Positions 11,486 through 23,650 are shown, counted from the first letter of the stretch. The stretch: 64,000 nt of DNA from Hepsetus odoe (GCA_017165825.1 CM029387.1:12984798-13048797); one strand, 5' to 3'. The notes: generated by a model not told the origin, from the sequence alone. Translations and numbers: made by a program.

Positions 11486-12087
11486 CTATGCATTCAAAGC
11501 AGTCCTGAGACTGGGATCAGCAGAACAGAGATGTGGTCTGAGTGTCCGAGGTGGGGGGCAGGGCTCCGCTCTGTACGCGCCGGCCATGTTTGTGTAAACA
11601 CAGTCCAGCGTGTTTTCTCCCCTTATTGCAAAATCCACATGTTGGTGAAATTTAGGGAGAACTGACTTGAGATTTGCATGATTGAAATCTCCAACGATAA
11701 TAAACAGGGTGGGAGTTTTGGAGCTCGCTGATCGCTCCATAAAGTTCAGCCAGCGCTAGCGCTGGGTGGAACGTAGACCGCTGTAATAAAAACTGTAGTG
11801 AACTGTAGTCTGCACCTGACTGTGAGGACTTCCAATAGTGTCGAACAATGAGTCGATACTAGCACAGCATTGTTCGTACACCATTGTGTGTTTACGTAAA
11901 CCCACAGCCCCCCTCCGCGAGTCTTGCCGGACATAGCGGTGTTTCTGTCCGAGCGAAATGCGGAGAGTCCGGCGAGTTGGATTGCGGTGTCCGGGACGCT
12001 GTCACTGAGCCATGTCTCCGTAAAAACAAAAACACAGCAGTCTCTGTACTCACGCTGGGTTGTCAGCTGGAGTCGTATACAGTCCAA
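11486..12087 (-). pseudogene. Rex1-like endonuclease domain
   Basis: Two frames (11746-12087 and 11486-11740) cover an EEP endonuclease. TETWLSDSVPD carries the catalytic Glu, GGGLWVYVN follows, and VGDFNHANLK carries the Asp-Phe-Asn block. A second, diverged copy of the same region lies on the plus strand at 48530-48780. The phase change near 11743 breaks the domain. Confidence 0.8.
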
Positions 12088-12350
12088 TTTGTTATCTAGG
12101 GAGCAGACACTGGCAAGGAGGACGGATGGGATAGGCAGTCGGCTAGCGTTAGCCTTAAGCTGAGCCCGGACCCCAGCACGTTTGCCACGTTTCTGTTTCC
12201 TCTAACACCGCTTTCGATGTCATCTCAGTTGGCCAGGTACAACAGGCGATCTCGGGGACTGAAGGCCTGGTCTTCGCAGCATACCGAGCTCATGTAGCAT
12301 TGTTCGGAGAGTCGCTGGAAGACTGTATCCTGGCTGATTCCTGAGCTCCA

Positions 12351-13047
12351 GCAATGTTTGGTGGTTATAATTGAGTAATATAAGAGAGTGAAAATAGTGA
12401 TCACATTAATAGTGATGTTTCTTGTAGATCAAAATCTAACAGCAAAATATGCTGATACGTCTGCTATTAAGAACCTAATGATGTCCAGAAAAGCACTGTG
12501 TAAAGGGCCAGAGCAAAGAAAGAATGACTTTAGTGTACAGTCCATAAATGGTAAGTGAGAGGTTTTTAATTATTTTTTGTGCTGTCACAAATATTTGCCA
12601 ATTTATAAAGCTCTTCAGCCTCCAGCAAACACAAGCGACAATCATTTATAAATCATATCAGCCCGAAAGGCAAAGTGACAAAAGGGCTTGTTGAAATTTA
12701 TATACAGGGTATTTGGTCATGGAAAAATTAGTTGTGGCGCCTTTAATCACTTTAAACATGACATATAAAAAGCTTACTTTGAGATTATATATAAACCAAT
12801 GCCTATTCATGGTGAAATTAAGTTTGTGTTGATCTGTATTAAGCACTGTTAAAAGATGCTGCACTAGCTAATTTACATCCATATTTTGCACCCAAAAATA
12901 AAAAACCTGTTCTCAGTTCTCTACACAAAGACATGGTGATTGGCAACTACTAAAATGAACTAAACTAAAATAAAAAGCACAATTCAGAGAAACAAAGTTG
13001 TTTTTAAAGAATGTTGACAATAAACTGATGCTTGAAGAAGCTTGCAG
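12351..13047. other. Left-arm unique sequence, no gene seen
   Basis: No domain was found. The segment pairs, inverted, with 60950-61475 and 57145-57310 of the right arm. It forms the flank of LTR element copy A, and the bases just before the LTR (GAAGAAGCTTGCAG) match the flank of copy B (GAAGAAGCTTACTG). Both copies are therefore the same original insertion. Confidence 0.7.
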
Positions 13048-13354
13048 TGTCACAGGTGAGTTTCTGTTTGGGCACGGTAGAGGGTGCTCTGTTCTGACTG
13101 AGCACACCTGAGCTCATGAAGGCACAGATGTGCTTCATTGGGGCTGGCTATTTAAGCCCAGATAAGTCAGAGCAGAGCGTGGTTCATTCAATAGGTAAAG
13201 CCTACAGTTAATGGTGATGACTGCAGTTCCTTGTGTCTTGTTTGGGTCAGAACTGCAGTCCTTGGATCTTGTTTTGGGTAATATGAAGAATAAAGTTATG
13301 TTCCTGACTCCTGGCTCTGCACTGATGTTCTTCCTGCACCCCGCCACCATTACA
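13048..13354 (+). repeat. 5' LTR of element copy A
   Basis: It starts TGTCACAGGTGAG and ends CCACCATTACA, giving TG...CA ends. It contains CTATTTAAGCCC at 13149-13160 as a TATA-like box and GAATAAAGTTATG near 13285 as a poly-A signal. The predicted transcript start, about 30 bases after the TATA-like box, falls near 13179. Confidence 0.85.
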
Positions 13355-13367
13355 GAAACGAACCGCC
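13355..13367 (+). promoter_or_regulatory. Predicted self-primer binding site, copy A
   Basis: GAAACGAACCGCC follows the LTR directly. It does not begin with TGG, as a tRNA-primed site would. AACGAACCGC (13357-13366) can pair with the predicted transcript 5' end: GCGGTTCATT at 27083-27092 in the 3' LTR (nine of ten pairs), or GTGGTTCATT at 13179-13188 in the 5' LTR (eight pairs plus one G-U). Tf1/sushi-group elements prime reverse transcription this way. Confidence 0.6.
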
Positions 13368-13783
13368 AGCGCTTGGACATTGCAAGCCTCAGGGGTTGGT
13401 GTGAGGAGTGCGAGCAGGCACTCGAAGCCACGGTGGCGGTCTTCAGAACAGAGTTGCTGCGTCTGAGGACCTTCGCGCCAATGTGGCTGGCTGGGTGTTT
13501 GCCGGAGCTCCGCAAGCAGAGCGGAGGAGCACAGAGCACAACGGCCACGGAGCTCTCACAGCGCCTGGAGCTGCTGGCACGCTCAATCCAGCTCGCCTCT
13601 TCTCTAGAGCCCAATGAGCAGTCTCCCAATGAGGAGGAGCACGGCCAGATTGAGAAAGTGCTGATGGCCATAATGGTGGCGGTTAGTCGGCCCTTTGACC
13701 GACTGGAGAAAGAGCCTTCAGGGCGGAGAATGCGCCCTGTGTCATTCAACACGGGAAGATGGCAGAGAACACACCCTGTGTGA
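13355..13783 (+). pseudogene. Element-specific open frame, N-terminal part, copy A
   Basis: The frame is open from before the LTR boundary to 13783. It begins after the LTR with TNRQRLDI and is rich in Leu, Glu and Ala with heptad-like helices, for example ELSQRLELLARSIQLASSL. Copy C has a homologous frame (33091-33465) with TARELEKRLTRLTSDILLV in the same place and the same ending ESRRM/SGRRM. I recognise no known family. A Gag-like or host-derived helical protein is possible. No ATG follows the LTR at the position where copy C has one. Confidence 0.5.
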
Positions 13784-13797
13784 ATCACAGTGAGAAG

Positions 13798-13998
13798 ACC
13801 CATTACCAGTAGGTTGTCCTGAGGTACCCTTGAGCAAGGTACCGTCACTGCTCCCCGGGCATTTTCAGAGCTGCCCCCTGCTACACGGTGTTTGCATGGG
13901 TAAAATGCAGAGGTCCAATTTTGTTGTGGTTCACTGTGTGCTGTGCTGTTACCTCGCAATGACAAGAATAGTCACTTTCTTTAAAGTAAAAAAAAAAA
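13798..13998 (+). repeat. SINE body inserted in copy A
   Basis: It has TGAGGTACCCTTGAGCAAGG, then CTGCTCCCCGGGC, AAATGCAGAGGTCC and a poly-A end at 13989-13999. The tRNA head is missing. It splits the 13-residue repeat region of copy A. Confidence 0.75.
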
Positions 13999-13999
13999 A

Positions 14000-14333
14000 A
14001 GATGGCAGAGAACGCGCCCTGCGTGAATCACAGTGGGAAGATGGCGGAGAACGCCCCCTGCGTTATTCAACACATGGCAAAGATAGCCGCCTGCGACATG
14101 GAAAGCAGGACATCAGCAAAGAAGGTCGCCTCTGAAATGGAGAAGTTGGCAGAAAACGCCCCCTGTGTCCCCTGAGGGAGGTCGACCAAGAAGGCCCTTC
14201 GCAGCATGGAAAGCGGCATCAAGGAGTTGACCCCCAAACCCAGTACCACATGGGTTCATCTGCCTGGAAGCAGACAGATACGAGGCCACTCCAGGTTAGG
14301 ATTGCAGGTGGAATAATCAGTGGCCTGAGATTT
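14000..14333 (+). pseudogene. Cys-containing 13-residue repeats and linker, copy A
   Basis: One phase reads KMAENAPCVNHSG, then KMAENAPCVIQH, and later LAENAPCV: a degenerate 13-residue repeat with a central Cys. One more unit lies before the SINE (13750-13796). A linker follows that is shared with copy C, containing GRSTKKAL and TPKPSTT. Copies A and C diverge right after the DNA phrase CTCCAGGTTAG, where different host-like modules begin. The repeats are near-identical in DNA, so they expanded recently or are being homogenised. No function is known. Confidence 0.55.
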
Positions 14334-14957
14334 TTTAGTGAAAATCCCTTTACTTTTGTCCCTGTCTCACAGTGCCTCACATTCCTGAGGTCACAGAGTT
14401 TGTTAGCCTAAATCTGACCCCAGGAGATAGTAAGTGGCTGAACCTGCACTTAGTTCCATTCTTACTTGCTTGCATCATCTCATGACCCCCCAGGAAACAT
14501 CCAGCAGGAAAGAGTTACAGCTCTGCTTAGGCAGCTGCACTCATAAAATAGGGACACATCCATGAAAAAACACTTTTAAGTGGGGGCCTGGATGGGTGGA
14601 TGCCTTGAAATATAGGTGGTAGACAAGGCAGAAATGTAAACAGTGAGAAGGCCTAAGTCTAATGATGGGAAAGAGGCAAAGGTGGGGGAACTGAGGTTTC
14701 AATCATGACAGCATTGAATATTATTGGTGGAAAACTATTAATATTAAAACTATAAATTTTAAAGGGGTTTGAAATGTATTTAAAGTCCAGAGTTGGGATG
14801 AGCATTTGGAGCTGCTCCCACGGGGCCACGCCTGCTGAAACTCTTCAGTAAATTGGTTGTGCTGCATCTCTCTGACTTCGCTTGATTTTTGACTTTGTTT
14901 GGTTTCTGACTTAGAAAAAGTTTCAGACTTAGGCTCACGCTTCAATTTTCCACGACA
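14334..14957 (+). repeat. 5' LTR of the tRNA-Ser ERV
   Basis: It runs from TTTAGTGAAAATCCC to TTTTCCACGACA. It matches 23666-24262 closely, with a few short length differences such as GAGGTCACAGAGTTTG near 14390 being absent from the 3' copy. The start lacks the canonical TG, probably by a point change. Confidence 0.88.
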
Positions 14958-14962
14958 TAATT

Positions 14963-14980
14963 TGGCGTAGTCGGCAGGAT
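14963..14980 (+). promoter_or_regulatory. Primer binding site for tRNA-Ser
   Basis: TGGCGTAGTCGGCAGGAT is the perfect complement of the 3' end of a vertebrate tRNA-Ser (acceptor strand GACTACG plus CCA). It lies five bases after the LTR. Confidence 0.85.
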
Positions 14981-15936
14981 TGAAAAGAGGCCACACAGGC
15001 TCCTGGTTCGGCGCTGCTCCTCGGGCCCACTGCTGATCTGGCACAGAACATTAAAGGTAAGCATTATTTCAGATTTTGCTGCCTTTTGGTTTAGGTTCTG
15101 TGTTACAGACCAGCAGAGGGGGGCTTGGGCCACTAGGAGACCTGTGCACCTCTCCAATAAAGAACTGTACTTAATGTTTGTGTTTATTACAAAAGAATGA
15201 TAAATGAGTATTCATAGAAATTGGAACTGTGGAGTGAGAGGGTGAAATCCACTCTAAAAATTAACTTTTTGCTGAAGTCAAAGAGGTGGAGCTGTGGCCC
15301 AACTGTAAAATAGTGGAATCTGAGTGTGCACGCCAGTGTTGGCTTGACCCTGTTAGGGCAGTCAGCTTTTAAAGCCTGTAATATATTACTGGTCATGTGA
15401 AGCGCTTGTAAAAGCCTGAGAGATCTCGGAAAGGTATTGTGCGGCCCATGGCTGGTAGCTCTCTGTGAATATGCAGACTCTGAGTAAAGTGGGTTGACGA
15501 ATCTGACTTTCTTCTGAAATTCCTGAGGGGGCGTTGATGGTGGGTCGATAGGCCGCTAGGATATATGGCAGTCGCTTCGAGAACAAGGAGTTGAAAGATC
15601 GTATTGACCTTTGCTGTTTGTTTGTGGATGAAGCAGGACGGTAATTCCTACGCGAAGTTGATGTGTGTCTCTGTCTGAAGATAAACCTGTGGCAGTCGCA
15701 TTGTGAGGTCAGCGGTATACGTCCCTCACAGTAGGCCGGACGGCAAGGTTTACGTCCAAACTTGTGGTTTGCGTTGTACAGTTTTATTGAATATTGAGTG
15801 CTTAATTGTTGTCTTTAAAAGATTGTTCATAGAGAACTGAAAGAAGTAAGATTTGTGTGTACACGTGTGTTGCAGCTGCCAAGTATGAAGTATGAATGAA
15901 GTAGTGTGAGAGAGAGTGATCACTTTGAGAAGAAGC

Positions 15937-15968
<32 letters not shown>

Positions 15969-16474
15969 AACTGCAGTTCTGGTGAGTGTGTGGTTGTCAG
16001 TGAGAGAGGCGTTAAGGGGAGTGTGTGAGGAAGTGTATCTGTGTGTGTGCGCGCATATGGGTGATGTGTGAATTTTGACTGAAGGCCTCAAAAGAGTGTG
16101 CAGTGATTTTTGTTTATTCTTTTCTATAACAATTGAGCAGAATTAGAGCAAGAAGAAAGTGAGAGGAATATTGTCATAAACACATTAGAAGAGTGGGAGT
16201 TTATGAAGCAGTGAACAAGGAATTGGCCCAACACCCAGAAGTTCCTCTGGTAAAGATTGGCTGAGCGTCCAGAAAGTGTTGTACTGAGGTGCTGATCTTA
16301 GAAGACTCAATTGTAAAGAAAAAACATCACTGGTAAATGATTAAATAATTAGGTTAAGTGTTTAAAAAATAAATAATTAAAATATACTATAATAGTAATA
16401 TTAGTTGTAGTAATAATAATAACATTATTAATAATAATAATAATAAATGAGTCAAAGAGCATCAAAGAATAAGG
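14981..16474 (+). other. Long ERV leader, no gene seen
   Basis: About 1.5 kb lie between the primer site and the first gag codon. It holds a (GT)n run at 15941-15968 and an (AAT)n-rich end near 16400-16446. No conserved frame was recognised on either strand. Confidence 0.65.
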
Positions 16475-18805
16475 ATGAATAAGACAACTAAAGTGAAGAC
16501 CCTTGAGGGACAGGGTAAGGTGAAAACACCAGTAGAGAAGATGTGTGAAAGGAACCCCTTGATAAAGATAAATCAAAAGTGGGCTAAGCATACCAAGGGT
16601 TTAAACACTAAATGGCCATCAGAAGGCACATATGATGTAACACTTTGTGAGGCCCAGGAAATTCTCATCCTGAACCACAAACCAAAGGACAAATCCAGTA
16701 AACGACAAGCAAAGCGACAGGATGAATTAGAAGTTTTAAAAATGTTTAAGAAGAGAGGAGAAGAGAACCTTCGGAAAGTTATTAACGGAAGACAGGAGAT
16801 TAGAGAGAGAAAATAAGAAACAGAGAAGAAGTTGAAGATGTATGATACCCCTCCACCTTATGTAGGACAGTATCCTGTCATTGAAGGGGAGTTTGATATT
16901 TCTGGACAAGTGACTGTAACAGATGACAAAAATGATCCAGAATCAGAAGATGAACAAGAAGCAGCCTTGGAAGAGGAGAAGAGAATCTCAGAGGATGCTG
17001 AGAGAACATCCAAAAACCCACCGACCCTCCACAAAAGGGAGGGGCCCTACTGCTCAGGGAGAGAGAGAGAGAGTAAGCAGCAGAGCAGTGAGACAGTATA
17101 TCCAGATCTTAATAAATGACAACAGGAGTGGAGGAGTGTAGTACTAGAGAGTGAAGAGGCAGCCAGGGGAGAAAGGGAGTCAGAGGCGCGGTCAGTGAGA
17201 GGTGATGAAGGAAGAACTGAGCAGACAGAATGGGAAGACAGTAATGATGAGGGTGTGTTGGATTGTCACAGGAAGTACAGAAAACAAATAAGAAAGGAGA
17301 GGGAATTAAAGGATATGGAAAGGATGGTACAGGAAGAGGAAAGGAGAATGAGGACTGAGCTGACTAAGGGAAATAGAGATGAGAGAAGAGTAGGATGGAG
17401 TGCACCAAGGGGGAGGCCCAAAGACTGGATAACACAAAGTCTTGATGAGTCTATCCAAAGAATAAGCAAATCAATTACTAATCTGGATGAAATTGTGCGC
17501 ATTGCAATGGAAAGAAAAAGTCCAAAGAGACAGAGTAGAAGGGATAATGGTGAAATATCAGAAAGTGAAGAGGACACTGAGATTCAGGCAGAGCCAAGTA
17601 TGAGATTAAGATTGGGGAGAAAATATGGGATGGTACAAGCACCTATACTGATTAAGGGAAGGCATGCTAATTACATACCATGGCAGACCCAGGATTTGGA
17701 GGGGTTGGTCAATAGCTTGCCCTATCTGCATGAAGGGGCTCAGAAGTGGATACTGGACTTTGAAGAAAAGACACTTGGGCGTCTCCTTGCTATAGGAGAT
17801 GTAAAAGCCTTATTGGCCCGAATAATTGGTCAAAAGGCAATGGAAGACATCATGACAAAAGCAGGCATGGAGCATCAAACTGTGGATGCGACCAGTGATG
17901 GTGTGGAATTCAATCCATACGGTAACAGACTGTGGAACGCAATGAGGGAAGTCTATCCAAGAAAATTAGACCTGAAAACTCTGAAAGGAGAACCAATAGG
18001 AGAAACTGAAAATCCCTCCGCTTATGTTCATCGCATGAAAAAGATGTGGAGAGCAGAAGCAGGAAGTGACCCCGATCAAGACAGTCTCATGAAAGTGGTC
18101 TTTCGGAAAGCAGTCCTGGATGGCCTTCCAGAAAAGGTCAAAAGCAAACTGGAAGATGTGGTGGGACTGACCGAAAAGACTTTTGATGAATTTGTAGCCC
18201 ACGTGACACACACTATGGATAAACACAGACAAGATGAAAAGAAAATCAAAGAACAAGAGAAAGAAGTGCCGAGAAAGGTGGCATAGCTTCAACTGGGAGA
18301 ACTGACAGGAAAGGCTAAGAAAAAGGCGGAAAAAACTCAAGCTGCAGTCGTGGAAGAAAAGACGTTGCAGGCATCACAAATGCCAGTGACTCCAAATCCT
18401 GTATCACCTGTGAGTCAGCAACTGGATGGAGTTCAACAACCACAGCAGCCCACAACTCCCTCAGTTCCAGTCATCAATGTGTACGCACAGCCTGGCGGAA
18501 GTGGACCAAGCAAGCCGAAATTCAGCAGACAACAGCAGCGGCAGCCACAAGGTCCACTTGGAGTGTGTTGGGGATGTGGACAACCAGGACACACCCGAAG
18601 GAGATGTTCAGTAATTCCGTGGAAGGGGCCTGGAGTGCAGGGAGGTGCGGGTTGGCGGGCTCCCCAAATTGTGGGTCAAGAACAATCACAGCAAAACCCA
18701 TATTTAGGACATCCATGGACAGGAGGGAATCAGAACCCTGCCTGGACTGGATTAAATCAAAACTCCGGCCCAGTAAATTACTGGGGTGGACAGAATGGGT
18801 GCTAG
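16475..18805 (+). pseudogene. gag: ERV gag
   Basis: One phase runs from ATG at 16475 to the TAG at 18803. It is interrupted by three in-frame stops: TAA at 16814, TGA at 17117 and TAG at 18284. A PPPY late-domain motif, which recruits host NEDD4-family ligases for budding, lies near 16850. A capsid-like helical region fills 17600-18250. A Pro/Gln-rich linker leads to one CCHC zinc knuckle at 18566-18607 (Cys-X2-Cys-X4-His-X4-Cys) for RNA packaging. The closing TAG is followed directly by G and by the protease frame in the same phase, as in gammaretroviral stop readthrough. Confidence 0.85.
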
Positions 18806-19555
18806 GGATGCCCAGAGGGTCCTACAGGGGAGGGTCAGCTCTTATTGACAAGCAAGGGAGCTGATGGGGAACCAATGCTGCAAGTTCAGGTAAATGGCAA
18901 AACTATACCCATGATGATAGATACAGGAGCTTGTTATACATGCCTAAATTCAAATTATGCCATTAACCTCCCCAGGTCAGGAAAATTTGTAAAGACCGTA
19001 GGATTCTCGAGACAAGTGCAGCTAATACCAGTAACAGCTCCAGTTAAAGTAACGGTGCAGGGAAAAACAATCAATTTACCAATCTTAGTTTCAGAGCAAA
19101 CTCCGGTAAATTTATTAGGGAGAAACGCTTTGTGCCAGTTGGGTTTCCAGATTTGGTGTACGCCTGATGGAGTTTATGTGGATGAAATGGCAGTCAGTGC
19201 TCAGATGAATGTGACATTAGGAAAGGAAGCTAATGTGTACTGGTTAGGAGAACTAGAAGAGCCAGTACAGGAAATAATGAACATATGGGGGAAGTTTATT
19301 TCAGCGCAGATACCAAAAGCAAGGGACCCCAGATTAGAATATCACTGTACTATGATTTATGATAAAGGCCAGGATGAGATGCTGGAGGAAGAATGGCTTA
19401 GAGAGACTGCAGGAACAAAAGTTAACCTTAAAATTAGAAGTGTGGTTATAGGGACAGAAGGAGCAGCTCTTCAAGTGGAGGATAATGAGTTCATCAATGA
19501 GTGGTATGATGTTGAAGGAGCAAGACCTCAGAGCAGTGATGCTGCTAATCAATGA
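18806..19555 (+). pseudogene. pro: ERV protease
   Basis: The retropepsin active site is IDTGA, with the DTG codons at 18920-18928. The flap region follows, and LLGRNAL marks the second conserved block. The frame continues the gag phase across the TAG at 18803 and stays open to the stop at 19553. Pol lies one phase off and overlaps from about 19485. A frameshift mutation, or less likely programmed shifting, therefore separates protease from RT. The residues after about 19250 are linker without a clear domain. Confidence 0.83.
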
Positions 19556-21720
19556 AGGATTTGAGTCAAAGGAGTTGGGAACAATGGTTAAAAGAGCAGA
19601 AGAACTGAAGTGGGAGAAGACACAAAATCCATTGATACTGTGTGCTGAAGATAATTCAATGATTAAAGTGTTGTGTGAATTGGAAGTGACAGCAACACCA
19701 CAGGCAGTAGCAATCCCTAGATCTGAAAATGATGATGTCTGGAAGCAAATGAGTGCACAATTGAAGGAAGAAGAAGATTCCCTGAAGAAGCAAATGATTA
19801 AGCAAGTCCCTGAAGAACTGTGGTCGTGACATGAGGCAGATGTGGGACTGGTAAAATCAGCTTCACCAGTTCAGATCAGATTGAAACCTAGAGCACAACT
19901 ACCTAGGAGAGCTCAGTATCCATTAAAACCAGAAGCTGAGCAGGGAATAGAGAGAACTATACTAGGGCTGGTAGAAGCAGGAGTACTAATAGAGATGAGA
20001 AGCCCATGTAACACCCCTATACTCCCAGTACAAAAGGCAGATAAAACTAAGTGGTGATTGGTGCACGATCTAAGAGCAGTAAATGCAGCGGTGGAAGACT
20101 GGCAAGCGGAAGTGCCCAATCCACACACATTACTTATGAACATTCCACCGGATGCCAAGTACTTTACGGTAATAGATTTGTGTTCTGCATTTTTTAGTAT
20201 TCCAATAGCGGAAGAATCAAAGTATCTATTTGCATTCACATACAGGGGGAAGCAGTACAGTTATACAAGGTTACCACAGGGATTCAAACATTCCCCTCAT
20301 ATATTTAATCAAGTCCTGAGACAGGATCTAGAGGAACTGGATCTAAACAGCACAATGCTACAGTATGTTGATGATTTAATCTTGTGTTCCCCAACAGTAG
20401 AACAATGTCATGAAGACTATGTTAAAGTTCTCAGAAAATTAGCTGAGGGGGGACATAAGGTGTCACAAGCAAAGTTACAATATTGCCAACCACAGGTAGA
20501 GTACCTGGGGCGGCTGGTGGCACATGGAACAAAAGCAATAGCCCCTTCACAGCTGGAGGGAATCAGTAAAGCACCACAACCACTGACAGTGGGACAGATG
20601 ATGTCATTCCTTGGGATGACAGGGTTTAGTGCTGAATGGATTGAAGATTATGCAATAAAGACTGCACCCTTGAGGGGACTGATAGCAGAAGCAGGATCAA
20701 AGACATTGAATGCTCCATTGAAATGGACATCTGATGCTTATGGGGCGTTTGAAACTCTGAAGCAGGAAATGCAAACCGCACCAGTGTTAGCTACACCAGA
20801 TTATGATAAACCTTTCTGTTTGTTTGTTGCTAATCGCTGTGATGGATTTGCTTCAGCAGTGTTGATGCAGGAGACATGTAGTGGAAGAAAGAAACAGCCA
20901 GTAGTTTATTATAGCACTAAACTAGATGGAGTGGCTCAGGGATGGTCACCATGTTATCAGGGTTTAGCAGCAGTACATTATGCTTACGAGAAAGCTTCAG
21001 TTCTGACGATGGGGTTTCCAGTGGTCATCTATTCCCATCATAAAATCATAGAGCTGATCGAGAATAGCAGGTTTGTTTTAACACAAGCAAGGAGTTTGCA
21101 GTATTCATTCTTGCTTACATTTCCAGATGTGACTCTTAGGAGATGTAATACAGTTGATCCAGCAGAATTATTACCTTTCCAGTTTGAAGGAAAACCACAT
21201 GATTGCATAGCTAGTTCATTGGCGTTCTCTAAGTTAAGACCTGATTTGGAGTCTACACCAATTCCGGAAGCAGAAGTGACTTATTTTGTTGATGGATCCT
21301 GTTTTAGGGATCACTTGGGGAACCATGCGGGATATGCAGTGGTGAGGAAAGGAAACGGAGATGTTTTTGAGGTAGCAAAGGCCAAAAATTGTCCTCAGCC
21401 ATGTTCTGCCCAACTAGCAGAGTTGAAGGCAGTAACTGAGGCGTGCAGATTGGCAAAGGGAAAGAGTGTTAATGTTTTTACTGACTCAGCGTATGCTCAT
21501 GGAGTTACACATTTATTTGGGGCAGTATGGAAACAGCAAGGTTTTAAGAAGACTGATGGTAGCCCAATACAACATTTGCATCAAATACTGGAGTTGATGA
21601 GTGCATTGATGCTTCCAAAAAGACTGGCAATAGTTAAATGTCAGGCACACAAAAAAGGAAATGACTATGTGATAAAGGGGAATAACTTGGCTGATGAGAC
21701 AGCTAGAAAGGTCTCTAAGT
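19485..21720 (+). pseudogene. pol: ERV reverse transcriptase and RNase H
   Basis: RT blocks are complete: SPCNTPILPVQK, FTVIDLCSAFFSIPI (first Asp), LPQGFKHSPHIFNQ, and YVDD at 20364-20375. The thumb, connection and RNase H follow, the last with VDGSCF, a Glu in QLAELKAV, and FTDSAYAHG. In-frame TGA stops occur at 19827 and 20055, before and within the RT N-terminus. From 20058 the frame is open through integrase. The pattern LPQGF...YVDD fits class I (gamma/epsilon-like) retroviruses. I infer recent activity from the few lesions. Confidence 0.88.
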
Positions 21721-23036
21721 GTGAGGATCCGGTGATGGCACCAGTGGTAGCTATTGAACCTGTAACCACACTGGATGACTTGGTGGAGATACAGAAACGA
21801 GCAATATTGTGTGAAAGAACTATGTGGAGTAACAGAGGAGCTAAACAAGATGAAACAGTGTTATGGAGAAATCATGAAGGCTTGTTGATTGCACCTAACA
21901 CATTACTAACAATACTAATCACTAATGCACATGGGTTGGATCATTGCGCAAGAGGAGAAGTGGTAAGAAAAATAAAGAAACAAGGGTTTTGGTCTCCATA
22001 TTTACAGGCAACGATTGATGAATTGCTGAGCCGATGTGATGTTTGTGCTCAAAATAGTGAGCGAAAGGGAATCACTACCCCAGCTGGGCACATACCGGTA
22101 CCTACAGGACCATTTCAACATCTGGTGATTGATTATGTGGACATGATCAAAAGGGTGAGAGGATACAGGTACATGCTTGTGGTCATTGACAGATTTAGTA
22201 GGTGGGTGGAAGCAACCCCATCCAAAGATCAAGGTGCTGGAACTGTTATTAAGTTTTTGACGAGAGAGGTAATCCCAAGATTTGGAATTCCTTCACAGAT
22301 AAGTTCAGATAATGGATCAGCTTTTATCCAACAGACTGTTAAAAAGGTATTGCAACAATTGAGAATCAAACAACGACTGGGCTGTGTTTACCACCCCCAG
22401 TCTCAGGGGATGGTAGAAAGAGTTAATGGAACACTAAAAACAAAGGTAAATAAAATTTGTGCAGAAACAGGATTCCATTGGGTGGATGCTCTCCCTTTAG
22501 CCCTGATGCATTACTGAATGCAAGCTAATAGAACCACTCATCTGACTCCACATCAGATGCTTACTGGTAGACACATGCCTGTACCCCATCTGAGGGAGCC
22601 CTATCCGGGACCTCCCTTGGAACAATTGGAAGCAGAGCTGAGAGCCTATATGAGACAATTAACTGCTATACATAAAGCTATTTATCAACAGGCGCTGAGA
22701 CGTGCTCCGGAACCGGAGGAGAAGTCCACAAACCCATTAAGGCCAGGGGACCAGGTATACGTAAGAGTTTTCAGGAGGAAGTGGAACGAACCAAGGCGAA
22801 CTGGTCCTCACAAGGTGGTAAGCGTGACACCCACAGCAATAAAAGTGGAGAATAATACTACTTGGTATCACCTTAACCACTGTACTCGAGTTCTCAGGAA
22901 CTTGTTACCAAGAACAGAGCCAGACGACAGTAGTGATGATGATGAGCTGTCAACCAGAGGAGACGGAGGAAGGAGAGGAAACAGACACCGAAGGAAAAGA
23001 CCAAATTCAGAGACCCAACCCGATCGTAGTAACTAA
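21720..23036 (+). pseudogene. pol: ERV integrase
   Basis: The N-terminal His-His-Cys-Cys zinc region ends in CDVCAQN. The core has Asp in HLVIDYVDM, Asp in SSDNGSAF and Glu in GMVERVNGTLK, the DD35E triad. A TGA stop at 22515 cuts the core from the C-terminal domain. That domain continues in the same phase to 23036 with a class I-type tail (LRPGDQVYVRVFRRKW). It ends in acidic and basic low-complexity residues before a TAA. Confidence 0.87.
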
Positions 23037-23650
23037 GGGCAGCGCTTTGTCCAGTGTGGCCAGAGAAGTACTAGTGACCTCTCCTGGTACACACCAACGG
23101 TACCGTGCTACTGCATGTAAAGTGCAAAACGGGCGAAGATGATGTATCGGCGGTATAACCTTTTAATGTAGCGACTACAGAATAATCTGTTATATGTACT
23201 CTGACTGAAATTGCGTGGCCTTATTATTGTTTTGGGGACAGTCATATTCTGAATCAGCACATGGTATACTCTAATATGTACCATTATATAAGGTACTATT
23301 CTATTGATTAATTTTTTGTAATCTCGAGAGCGGGATCAGGCTAAATTGGCAACCGCTGAACCCAAGCGCTGATAGCGCTATCGCAACATCTGGGTAGAGT
23401 GGGAATTTTTCCTCTAAAAGTAGACTTGGCATAGAGGTTTTCGCCCATTCATGGGGAATGGTCTTCTTAGTAACCTGATCACTTGAAAAGACCAATTAAG
23501 CTATAAGCTTGTTATGCTCTCTTTATGACTATCATTGATGTTTCGTATATAACTATGTTATGCAGTATTTTATCATTGACATGGTTTACAGCATTATTAG
23601 TCCTGTATTCCGTATTTACCCGCATTTATTGATGTTTCCGACTTGTAAGT
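23037..23650 (+). other. Region after pol where env would be expected
   Basis: About 600 bases separate the end of integrase from the purine tract. No signal peptide, CXXC or CX6CC feature was seen in any frame, so env is absent. Envelope-less ERVs depend on intracellular retrotransposition or on complementation. Confidence 0.7.

Larger units (their letters stand above)
9396..12350 (-). mobile_element. Rex1/Babar-like LINE (CR1/L2/Rex1 group)
   Basis: On the minus strand the order is a 5' leader (12350-12090), endonuclease, RT, C-terminal region, and a 3' end with AATAAATCCCTACTTGACTT followed by TGACT units. The RT has an intact FVDD catalytic box. The C-terminal region has the QQRLYFLRRLRKA and HPSHTLFSLLPS blocks typical of Rex1-like proteins. 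It lies only in the left arm and interrupts sequence that pairs with 61475-61690, so it arrived after the duplication. Several stops and frameshifts are present. The family name comes from motif memory. Confidence 0.8.
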
